This document shows positions 32,799 to 40,055 of a stretch of 64,000 nt of DNA, one piece after another. Positions within the stretch are counted from its first letter, which is position 1; every line of letters starts with the position of its first letter. The translations under genes were made by a program, and so were the position numbers. This stretch comes from Dehalococcoidia bacterium (lineage in GTDB: Bacteria; Chloroflexota; Dehalococcoidia; Bin125): assembly GCA_022828105.1 (NCBI GenBank), contig JAJEJC010000007.1, positions 62,001 to 126,000 on the forward strand. The letters are read 5' to 3'. The notes beneath the pieces were generated by a model. That model was given only the letters and a program-made list of their open reading frames with translations, was not told where the DNA came from and did not search any database.

Positions 32799-34391
32799 TC
32801 ATGTTCGGCGTTCCTGGACGCCGATTCTCGCGCTGGTCGGGGTGGAGTAGGCACCGCCGGCCCAGCCGCCGAGGATGGTGGAGAACTTAGCCGCCGGCGA
32901 ACCGGCGACGACGAGGATGATGTTGGACTTGTCCATGAACTTGGGCACGGGGCGGTCGAGGGCGGCCTCGCCGCCGAAGCGTTCGACGACTCCGGGCGCC
33001 AGACCGCAGCCGGCGTCGGCGGAGCGCAGGCGGTCCTTGAGCGGGATCGCGGTCTGCTCCATGATGCACTCGCGGACATCGTCCTTGGACCAGCCGGAGC
33101 GGCCGAAGATGCCGGCGTGATCGGGCGAAAGCACGACGAGCGTGTCGACCATGGGCGACTTGGGGTCCTGCATGCAGCTCATCGAGAGGGCCAGGGTGCC
33201 GGCCAGGCCGCGGCCGTCGCGGGAGCGCTCGTCGGCGACGGTGGCGGGGCCGCCGGACATCGCCATCAGGGTGGCGACATCGTCGGTCGCTTCGAAGCCG
33301 CGCTCGACGGCAAGCGATTCCCAGGGGCTGGCGTCTTCGTGCTCGGCGAAGTTCATGGTCATGCGGTGCGGGCCGCCCTGGGTGGCGCGGTCGGTACCGC
33401 CGGGGACGCTGCCGCCGACGTTGCGGACGCAGAGGCGGAGCGCGCGGCCGATGGCCGCGTTGGCGCGGTTGCCGGAGCCGAGCGCGCCGTGCAGGTAGTT
33501 CATGCCGATCCGGTCGCGGATCGGTCCGTTGAACACGCCGACCGGCGTGGCGCCCATCGTCGTGGCGAGTACGCCGTGGACGTTGAAGGTCTCGGTGCAG
33601 GCGATCTCGACCAGGGTGATGATCGAGGGCATGTACTCGGGCTTTGCGCCGGCCATGACGGCGTTGATGGCGATCTTCTCGACGGTGATCGGGGCGAGGT
33701 TGGGCGGCACGATGGCCACTTCCTCCTGCGGATCGCGGGTCGTCCCCTGCAGCATCTTCCAGACCCGCTCCCGAGTCGGCGGGACGACGGGGAATCCGTC
33801 GGTGTAGCCCTGCTCGTACATGAAGTCGTGGATGTCGTCGCTGGAGGCGAGGTCGACGAGTCGTGAGAGCAGGTCGCCGCTCTTGAGCGCCTGGAGTCGC
33901 TCGTAGACGCCCGGCTCGTAGTTGCGGGCGCCGCAGCCGGGGCGCTGCTCGGGCAGCGATTCCCAGTCGATGGCGGTGTCCGCGTCCGGCCGTCCGGCGA
34001 GGGTCATTGATTCGCCGGCGATCTCGCGCCACTCGTGCTTGTCAAAGCCGAAGGTCTGCAGCGTGCAGTTCTGCTCGTCGTCGTAGAGGAACAGCGTGGG
34101 CACGGTGTCGATGTCGGTCTCGTAGGAGAGGTCGAGCGCGTCGTCGTCGAGCAGTGGCATGGTCAGATCGTGGCGGTCCTTAAGCACGGCGATATCATCG
34201 CGCTTCTGCACGGCGACCCAGACATCGAGGCCGTCCTCGGTCGCGCGGTGGACCGCCTCGAGCAGCGGCAGCGTCAGGTTGCAGGTGTCGCAGTCTTCTT
34301 TGACCAGCGCGAGCAGGACCGGCCCGTCGGGCGGGAACTGCATCTCTTCACCGTCTGCGGTCGCGAGCGAGAACTGCGTGGGAGGGTGCAT
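32799..34391 (-). CDS. Thioredoxin-domain fusion to the unrecognised 369-aa-type domain
   Basis: This 530-aa protein has two parts. Residues of about 1-140 form a thioredoxin-like fold with a CxxC site (LVKEDCDTCNLTLPLLEAV) and the cis-proline region TVPTLFLYD. From about 185 on it parallels the 369-aa protein: GFPVVPPTRERV, ITVEKIAINAVMAGAKPEY, NGPIRDRIGMN, GNRANAAIGRALRL, RNVGGSVPGG. The fusion ties that family to disulfide chemistry, and the selenoprotein gene follows 56 bases downstream. No signal peptide, so it is cytoplasmic. The exact reaction is unknown. It ends in TGA followed by another stop four codons on. Confidence 0.82.
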   Translation of the reverse strand: MHPPTQFSLATADGEEMQFPPDGPVLLALVKEDCDTCNLTLPLLEAVHRATEDGLDVWVAVQKRDDIAVLKDRHDLTMPLLDDDALDLSYETDIDTVPTLFLYDDEQNCTLQTFGFDKHEWREIAGESMTLAGRPDADTAIDWESLPEQRPGCGARNYEPGVYERLQALKSGDLLSRLVDLASSDDIHDFMYEQGYTDGFPVVPPTRERVWKMLQGTTRDPQEEVAIVPPNLAPITVEKIAINAVMAGAKPEYMPSIITLVEIACTETFNVHGVLATTMGATPVGVFNGPIRDRIGMNYLHGALGSGNRANAAIGRALRLCVRNVGGSVPGGTDRATQGGPHRMTMNFAEHEDASPWESLAVERGFEATDDVATLMAMSGGPATVADERSRDGRGLAGTLALSMSCMQDPKSPMVDTLVVLSPDHAGIFGRSGWSKDDVRECIMEQTAIPLKDRLRSADAGCGLAPGVVERFGGEAALDRPVPKFMDKSNIILVVAGSPAAKFSTILGGWAGGAYSTPTSARIGVQERRT

Positions 34392-34447
34392 GGACGTATT
34401 CTAGCGCCGAGCGGCGTTTCGTTGTCCGCCCGATGGGTCGATAGCGA

Positions 34448-34478
34448 TTGACCGTGTCGCGGGTTGGCGCGACACTAT
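34448..34478 (+). promoter_or_regulatory. Candidate promoter with embedded inverted repeat
   Basis: TTGACC (34448-34453) is followed by a perfect 8-bp inverted repeat (GTGTCGCG, six-base loop, CGCGACAC; 34454-34475) and then CACTAT or GACACT at -10 spacing. The dyad fills the spacer, as repressor operators often do. It lies between the divergent thioredoxin fusion and the small membrane protein, 40 bases before the latter's ATG. The -10 match is poor. Confidence 0.4.
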
Positions 34479-34518
34479 GGCGAGCAGTCGAATCCGAATC
34501 GTTCAAGGATGTGATCCG

Positions 34519-34848
34519 ATGTCTCAGCTTCGCCGATTTCTGCTGGCGTTGGTGGTGGTTGGCGGCCTGAGCGCGCTCACGCTGGGCGCGGCGGCGGCTG
34601 GGGAGTATGCCCTGACCGAGCCGATGCAAGTCGCAGAGGCGGGCGGCGAGGATGACGGCAGCCTGAACGTGTCCGACGAGACGCTTGCGACCTCGTTGTT
34701 CATCCCGTTCTGCTTTGTCGGGGCGACGCTGTTGGTGTTCGTCTGGGCGATTCGCAATCGAGCGAAGCGCCAGGACGATGAGGAGCCGATGCCGTGGTGG
34801 CGGACTCGCGAGTGGTACACGCGGGGCATGGAAGAAGACGGCGGCTAA
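34519..34848 (+). CDS. Small exported/membrane protein, function unknown
   Basis: Starting at MSQLRRFLLALVVVGG (34519, AAGGA about nine bases upstream), the 109-aa product has a signal peptide or first helix (LLALVVVGGLSALTLGAAAAG), an acidic outside loop, a second helix (ATSLFIPFCFVGATLLVFVWAI), and a charged tail with EEPMPWWRTREWYTRGMEE. I recognise no family. It is a single plus-strand gene between two minus-strand runs, with a dyad-containing promoter candidate upstream. Confidence 0.65.
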   Translation: MSQLRRFLLALVVVGGLSALTLGAAAAGEYALTEPMQVAEAGGEDDGSLNVSDETLATSLFIPFCFVGATLLVFVWAIRNRAKRQDDEEPMPWWRTREWYTRGMEEDGG

Positions 34849-34889
34849 GGGCCTGCCGGTTCGTTGATGGATTCGCGCGAGGGAACGCT

Positions 34890-36017
34890 CTAGAAGAGCA
34901 GACGGCCGAGCCGCTTGCGGTACTCGGCAACGACCGGCTGATCGTCTCCCATCATGCCGAAGATTCCGAGCAGGGTCTTGCGGGCGGCTTCGTCGGCGGC
35001 GGACTTGTCGATCTTGACCGACTCCAGGAGTTCGTCCAGCGCTTCCATCCATTGACCCTCGACCGCCAGCAGACAGCCGTGACGGTAGCGCGCGAGCGCG
35101 TCGTTCGGGTTGGCTGCCGCGCTGCGGCGCACCACATCGGGATCGAGCCCATCCAGCGCAGCCGTGAGTTCCATCGCGGTGAGCACGCTCTTGCTCATCG
35201 GGTGATTGGGCCAGCGCCTGGCGAGCTCTACGGCCCGATCGGTCTCACCGATCCGGGAGAGCACGGCAGCCAGACCGACCCCGGCCGGCTCGTGGTTCGG
35301 ATCCTCATCGAGCGCGGCTTCGAAGTGCAGGCGGGCAATGGGGATCTGGTTCTCCTGCAGCATTCGATAGCCCTCGGTGGCCTTGATGTCGGCCTCAGAC
35401 GGGATCAGTGAATCGAAGAAGGCCCGGACCTGTTCCTCGGGCAATGCGCCGACGAAACGGTTGACGAGCTGGCCTCCGACGAAGGCAAACACGGCGGGGA
35501 TGCCCTCGACCTGAAGCGCCTGGGCTACCTGAGGGTTTTCGTCAGTGTTGACCTTGACGAGCTGGACCTGCCCGTCTCGCTCATAGGCGAGCCGCTCCAG
35601 GATTGGTCCGAGCACTCGGCAGGGACCGCACCAGGGCGCCCAACAATCGACGATCACGGGAATCTCGTGCGAGCGCTGAATGACGTCCTGGGCAAAGCTG
35701 GCGTCGGTCGCGTCGATTACCGCCGCGATGTGTCCGTGCAGGCTGACCGGCTCATTTCCGCCTGCGGCTGACTCGGCCGATTCGGCCGATTCCGGCGGCG
35801 GGGCAGGCGCAGGCGTGCGGTTCAAGGGCACGGGATCAGGCGGCGGAGCCGCTTGCGGCTGCACGCGGCGCATCGGTTGTCCCGACGCGGAGTAGATGAT
35901 CGGCCCTGACGACTGCTGCTGGCCAGGTTGAGTAGGTTGAGCAGGCTGAGGCGAGCCCGCGCCTCGCTGGACGCGGTCGCTGGGAAACGGAATCGGGTCG
36001 GGCGGCCGCTGGGTCAT
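34890..36017 (-). CDS. Thioredoxin-TPR protein (CnoX/YbbN-like) with Pro-rich N-terminus
   Basis: The product is about 375 aa from MTQRPPDPIPFPSD (36017; GGAGG six bases upstream). Residues 1-95 are Pro/Gln-rich and disordered. A thioredoxin domain follows with VDCWAPWCGPCRVLGPIL and the cis-Pro segment VEGIPAVFAF, then a TPR-like helical region (GYRMLQENQIPIARLHFEAALDEDPNHEPAGV) to the C-terminus. This is the layout of CnoX/YbbN, a redox holdase that works with GroEL. The WCGPC active site is intact, unlike E. coli YbbN, so it may also reduce disulfides. It ends the pyruvate dehydrogenase gene run. Confidence 0.88.
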   Translation of the reverse strand: MTQRPPDPIPFPSDRVQRGAGSPQPAQPTQPGQQQSSGPIIYSASGQPMRRVQPQAAPPPDPVPLNRTPAPAPPPESAESAESAAGGNEPVSLHGHIAAVIDATDASFAQDVIQRSHEIPVIVDCWAPWCGPCRVLGPILERLAYERDGQVQLVKVNTDENPQVAQALQVEGIPAVFAFVGGQLVNRFVGALPEEQVRAFFDSLIPSEADIKATEGYRMLQENQIPIARLHFEAALDEDPNHEPAGVGLAAVLSRIGETDRAVELARRWPNHPMSKSVLTAMELTAALDGLDPDVVRRSAAANPNDALARYRHGCLLAVEGQWMEALDELLESVKIDKSAADEAARKTLLGIFGMMGDDQPVVAEYRKRLGRLLF

Positions 36018-36051
36018 TCGAGCCTCCGGGCTGTTCGTCGAGACCGGCTCA

Positions 36052-36252
36052 TCACCAGTTCGTGTAGCGCTTGCGCTTGGGGAAGTTGGCGGAGCGATTC
36101 TTGGTGGAGTTGTTCTCGAAGATACCGGCAATCACGCGATCGGCCTTCGCGTCGCATGACGGGCAATCCTGCGGCTCCGAAGCCTGCGACATGGGACGGA
36201 TCTTCTCAAAGCTCTCGCTGCACGCTTCGCAGTGATAGGTGTAGACAGGCAC
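36052..36252 (-). CDS. FmdB family zinc-ribbon protein
   Basis: This 66-aa protein has the FmdB pattern: MPVYTYHCEACSESFEKIRPM, then CPSCDAKADRVIAGIF, giving one zinc site of two CxxC pairs. The Lys/Arg-rich tail (NRSANFPKRKRYTNW) is longer than in minimal members. FmdB proteins are small putative regulators, first named for control of an amidase gene; their role elsewhere is not established. It lies 34 bases upstream of the thioredoxin-TPR gene on the same strand. Confidence 0.85.
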   Translation of the reverse strand: MPVYTYHCEACSESFEKIRPMSQASEPQDCPSCDAKADRVIAGIFENNSTKNRSANFPKRKRYTNW

Positions 36253-36290
36253 AGTGTGATCTCCTCAACCGCTGATCGATCGAATCGAGT

Positions 36291-37166
36291 TTATCGCGCC
36301 CGTGTCGAATCAAGGGAGCGCAACAGGGAACGGGCCGCAGTTGACACCTTGAGCGCCCAGGCCACTTCCTCGACATCGTGGACACGAACGACATGCGCGC
36401 CCAGAAACGCGGCGAGCACATTGAAGGCGATCGTCGCCTCGATCATGCCGGGTCGTCCCTGCGCGTCGTGTGATCGCAACTCGCCGTGGCCGAGCAGTTC
36501 GGCCAGAAATCCCTTGCGAGACGCGGATATCAGGACGGGGTATCCGAGGCTCGCGAGTTCGGGAAGTGCGAGCAGGAGGCGGATGTTGTCCTCCAGTCCC
36601 CGGCCGAACTGGAATCCGGGGTCAATCCAGACGGCGGGAGCACCGGCCTTGCTGATTTCGCCGGCCCGCCGCTCGAGGTAGTGGCACACCTCGGCGGCGA
36701 CATCGTCGTATGCGTGGTCGACCTCGCGATGGCGCTGGGGGCGGCCGCGCATGTGCATGATCGCGATTGGCGTCCCGGTCTCGACGGCTACTTCGACGGT
36801 CTCGGGATCCGCGCCGGTGATGTCGTTGATCAGATGAGCGCCGGCTTGGACGGCGGCGCGAGCGACGGATGCGGTCCAGGTGTCGACGGAGACCAGATGG
36901 CCCTCTGCGACCAGAGACTCAACGACCGGTCCGATCCGAGCGATCTCTTCGTCGGGAGCAATTTCGGCAGCGCCGGTTCGCGTCGACTGTGCGCCGACAT
37001 CGATGATGCTGGCGCCTGCGCGGCGCAACTGGTCCGCCCTGCGTGCCGCCTGACCGACGGGTACGACTGAGTCGATGACGGGCGAGTCGGTCGCAACGTT
37101 GAGAATGCCCATGACCAAGCAGTGGTCGGTCGCGTCGAGCGTTTGGCCGCCAAGTTCGATCAGCAT
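36291..37166 (-). CDS. Dihydropteroate synthase-like protein with altered N-terminal motif
   Basis: This protein of about 291 aa starts at MLIELGGQTLDATDH (37166). It has a pterin-binding TIM barrel: SIIDVGAQSTRTGA, LVSVDTWTASVARAAVQAGAHLINDITG, IMHMRG, WIDPGFQFGRGLEDNIRLL, ISASRKGFL, and a C-terminal VHDVEEVAWALKV. In true FolP the first motif is GILNVTPDSFSDGG; here it is GILNVATDSPVIDS, so the pABA/pyrophosphate loop is changed. It may be the only DHPS, or a non-synthase relative like mycobacterial FolP2. It sits right after lpd (10 bases), not in a folate cluster. Confidence 0.8.
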   Translation of the reverse strand: MLIELGGQTLDATDHCLVMGILNVATDSPVIDSVVPVGQAARRADQLRRAGASIIDVGAQSTRTGAAEIAPDEEIARIGPVVESLVAEGHLVSVDTWTASVARAAVQAGAHLINDITGADPETVEVAVETGTPIAIMHMRGRPQRHREVDHAYDDVAAEVCHYLERRAGEISKAGAPAVWIDPGFQFGRGLEDNIRLLLALPELASLGYPVLISASRKGFLAELLGHGELRSHDAQGRPGMIEATIAFNVLAAFLGAHVVRVHDVEEVAWALKVSTAARSLLRSLDSTRAR

Positions 37167-37176
37167 CGTGGAGTGC

Positions 37177-38616
37177 TCAGCGCCGCCTGGCGATGTAGTG
37201 AGGACTGCGGCCAAAGAAGAGCTGAGCGGCCTCCATGATCGACTCGTTGAGCGTCGGATGCGCGTGGATCGATTCGGCGAGGTCGGTGACACGGGCGCCC
37301 ATCTCGACCGCCAGCACGCCTTCACCGATCAGTTCGCCCGCGCCCGGTCCGACAATCTGCATGCCCAGCACCCGCTCGGAGCCCTGCTCGACAACCAGTC
37401 GTGTGAGTCCGTCGTTGCGGCCCGAAGCGGAAGCGCGACCGAGCGCCGCCCAGGGGAAACTGACCGTGGTCGCCTCGACATCGAGCGCTGCGGCGTCGGA
37501 CTGGGTGAGGCCGCACCAGGCAATCTCAGGGTCGGTGAAGATCACTGCGGGAACGGCAAGCGGGCGGAACGCAGCAGGCTCACCGAGAATCGCCTCGACC
37601 GCGACCGTCGCCTCCGCGGTGGCCTTGTGTGCCAACATCGGTTCGCCGGCGACATCTCCGATGGCAAAGATCGACGGCTCGGCGGAGCGGCGCTGCATGT
37701 CGGTGACGATGAAGCCGTGATCGTCGACATGCGCCCTGGTGCGGTGCAGTCCCAGTCCGCCGCTGTTCGGTCGCCGGCCGGTGGCAATCAAGACGCGGTC
37801 GAATGTCTCCGACCGCTCGACGCCCGCGTTATCGGCGAGGACCGCTTCGATGCCCTGGTCAACCTCCGTGAGCGAGACCACTGTGGTGTTGACGTGTGTT
37901 TCGGTGAACCGCGAGCGCAGGCTGCGCTTCAGCACGCGAACCAGGTCGTGCTCCACGCCGTTGAGGATGTCGGGCAGCGCCTCGACGACGGTGACGGACG
38001 AACCCAGTTCGGCGTACACGGTTCCCAGTTCGAGCCCGATGTAGCCGCCGCCGATCACGAGCAGCGAGTCCGGCACTTCGGGCAATTCGAGCGCCTGGGC
38101 GGCGTCCATGACGCGTTCAGAGTCGATCTGCAAGGGGCGGGCGATCACCGCCGTCGAACCGGTCGCGATGATCAGCGCGTCGAAGTCGAGCGGCAGGACC
38201 TCTCCGTTCGACTCGATGTTGAGTTGGGTCGCGTCGCGGATGCGGCCGAATCCCTGCTGATACTGGACCTGGCGCTGACGCCGCAGCAGCCCGAGTCCGT
38301 TGGTCATCTTGCGGACGACGCCGTCTTTCCAGTCGCGAAGCTGGTCCAGGTCTATCTGCGGGTCGCCGAAGTCGATTCCCCATTCGGACGCGTGGCGCGC
38401 CTCGCGCATCAGCTTGGCGACATGTAAGAGCGCCTTGGAGGGAATGCAGCCTTCATAGAGGCAGACGCCGCCGGGCTGGGGGCGCGTATCGATCAGCGTG
38501 ACATCGAGTCCTCGTTCGGCGGCGTGGAATGCAGCCGGGTAGCCGCCCGGTCCCGCGCCGAGCACGGCGACGCGGGGCGCGCCGCCGTTCGTTCCGGTAG
38601 CGTCGCTGGTCGCCAC
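37177..38616 (-). CDS. lpdA: Dihydrolipoyl dehydrogenase (E3)
   Basis: This 479-aa flavoprotein reoxidises dihydrolipoamide on the E2 subunit. The FAD loop is VAVLGAGPGGYPAAFHAAERG, the redox pair is in GGVCLYEGCIPSKALL, the NAD site is LLVIGGGYIGLELGTVYAELG, FAIGDVAG precedes the second FAD contact, and HAHPTLNES holds the catalytic His-Glu. CLYEGC is a variant of the usual CLNxGC. The start is GTG, two bases after the E2 stop, so E2 and E3 are tightly linked in one operon. Confidence 0.94.
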   Translation of the reverse strand: MATSDATGTNGGAPRVAVLGAGPGGYPAAFHAAERGLDVTLIDTRPQPGGVCLYEGCIPSKALLHVAKLMREARHASEWGIDFGDPQIDLDQLRDWKDGVVRKMTNGLGLLRRQRQVQYQQGFGRIRDATQLNIESNGEVLPLDFDALIIATGSTAVIARPLQIDSERVMDAAQALELPEVPDSLLVIGGGYIGLELGTVYAELGSSVTVVEALPDILNGVEHDLVRVLKRSLRSRFTETHVNTTVVSLTEVDQGIEAVLADNAGVERSETFDRVLIATGRRPNSGGLGLHRTRAHVDDHGFIVTDMQRRSAEPSIFAIGDVAGEPMLAHKATAEATVAVEAILGEPAAFRPLAVPAVIFTDPEIAWCGLTQSDAAALDVEATTVSFPWAALGRASASGRNDGLTRLVVEQGSERVLGMQIVGPGAGELIGEGVLAVEMGARVTDLAESIHAHPTLNESIMEAAQLFFGRSPHYIARRR

Positions 38617-38618
38617 TG

Positions 38619-40046
38619 CTAGCCCCCGAGCGCCAGGACGAGCGGCTGACGAATCACGTCGGCGATCCAGGTCATGAATCGAGCGCCGTCCGCGCCGTCC
38701 ATGACGCGGTGATCGAAGGTAAAGGAGAGCGGCAGGATGCTGCGCGGCTCCCAGTCGTTGCGCGCATCAGACCAGACCGGGCGTCGCTCGGCGCGGCCGA
38801 TGCCGAGGATGGCCGTGTTGGGGTGATGAATGATCGGCGTGAAGTGACCGGTTCCCAGCCCGCCGAGATTGGTCACCGTGAAGCTGCTGCCCCGGAAGTC
38901 CTGCAGACCCAGCGAACCGGAACGCGCTCGTTCGGAGATGTCGGTCAGTTCCACGGAGATCTCGATGATGTTCTTGGTGTCGACATCGCGGATTACGGGC
39001 ACGACCAGGCCCCTGGGCGTGTCGACGGCGACGCCGAGATGGACGTACTGCTTGATAATGAGCTCGTCGCGTTCAGCATCGATCGAGCTGTTGACGTGAG
39101 GATGTTCCTTGAGCGCGGCGGCGGTGATCTTGAGCAGGATGGCGGTGATCGTCAGGCGGCCGCCGGCCTCTTCGGCGTGTTCGCGGTAGTCGCGCCGCAC
39201 TTGTTCGAGTTCAGTGACGTCGGCAGTGTGGAACAACGTCACGTGCGGCACTTCGTGCCAGGCGGTCGCCATGTTGCGCTTGATCGTGCGGCGCAGACGG
39301 CTCATCGGCAGCCGCTCGACCGCACCGAACTCGGAGAAGTCGGGCAGCGGTCCCGGAGCGGTCGCGGTATGACTGCCTGCCGGCGCCGGTTCGGGGAGGT
39401 CCCGGGCATGCCGCTTGACGTCCTCCAGGTCGATTCTGCCTCCCGGCCCTGCTCCGCGCACGGCGCGGATGTCAACGCCGATCTCGCGCGCGAATCGGCG
39501 CACGGAGGGCGACGCGAAGACGGGCGTCGTTTCAAGGTCCCCTTCGACCAACGGCGCGGGAGCCGCAGTCGGCGTGGGCGGATTCGGCACAGTCGGCGCA
39601 GTCGGGACACTCCCGACCTGCTCAATCCCGTTGCCTGCTTGCTCGGAGCCGTTCTCAGAGGGCGCAGCGCCATTCTCAACGGGTGGAGCAGCCTGAGGTG
39701 GTGGTCCCGCCGCTTCAGTCGATTCTGGCTGAGCCGGCGCAGCGCTCGATGTCGCAGCTTGCGCAACCAGGTCAGGCGTCGAGTCGGGGCCGCCCGGCTC
39801 GATGCTGATCACGGGATCGCCGGGGCGAATCGTGTCGCCCGCCTTAACGTGCACTTCCTTGACGATTCCGGCAAGCGACGAGGGCAGGTCGAGCGTAGCT
39901 TTCTCGGTCTCGATCTCGGCGATCGGCTGTTCAATGACGATTGTGTCGCCCACCTTCACGTAGACCTGGAGCACGTCGGCCTCTTCGATGTCTTCGCCGA
40001 GGTCGGGCAACAGCACAAGTCCGGGGTCGGAAGCTGCAGTGGTCAT
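38619..40046 (-). CDS. Dihydrolipoyllysine acetyltransferase (E2) of pyruvate dehydrogenase
   Basis: This 475-aa protein has one N-terminal lipoyl domain (IETEKATLDLPSS, lipoylated Lys), then a long Ala/Pro/Glu linker rich in SENGSEQAGNGIEQ-type repeats. A peripheral subunit-binding domain follows (ASPSVRRFAREIGVDIRAV; GPGGRIDLEDVKRHA) and the CoA-acyltransferase core ends FDHRVMDGADGARF with the catalytic His/Asp. It receives the acetyl group from AceE and passes it to CoA. A single lipoyl domain is fewer than the three of E. coli. It lies between aceE and lpdA with short gaps. Confidence 0.93.
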   Translation of the reverse strand: MTTAASDPGLVLLPDLGEDIEEADVLQVYVKVGDTIVIEQPIAEIETEKATLDLPSSLAGIVKEVHVKAGDTIRPGDPVISIEPGGPDSTPDLVAQAATSSAAPAQPESTEAAGPPPQAAPPVENGAAPSENGSEQAGNGIEQVGSVPTAPTVPNPPTPTAAPAPLVEGDLETTPVFASPSVRRFAREIGVDIRAVRGAGPGGRIDLEDVKRHARDLPEPAPAGSHTATAPGPLPDFSEFGAVERLPMSRLRRTIKRNMATAWHEVPHVTLFHTADVTELEQVRRDYREHAEEAGGRLTITAILLKITAAALKEHPHVNSSIDAERDELIIKQYVHLGVAVDTPRGLVVPVIRDVDTKNIIEISVELTDISERARSGSLGLQDFRGSSFTVTNLGGLGTGHFTPIIHHPNTAILGIGRAERRPVWSDARNDWEPRSILPLSFTFDHRVMDGADGARFMTWIADVIRQPLVLALGG

Positions 40047-40055
40047 GGCAGTCGT

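Noticed and set aside
32799-32801. TGA end of the thioredoxin fusion as another Sec codon
   Set aside because: The frame meets TAG four codons later and no Cys/Sec motif surrounds it.
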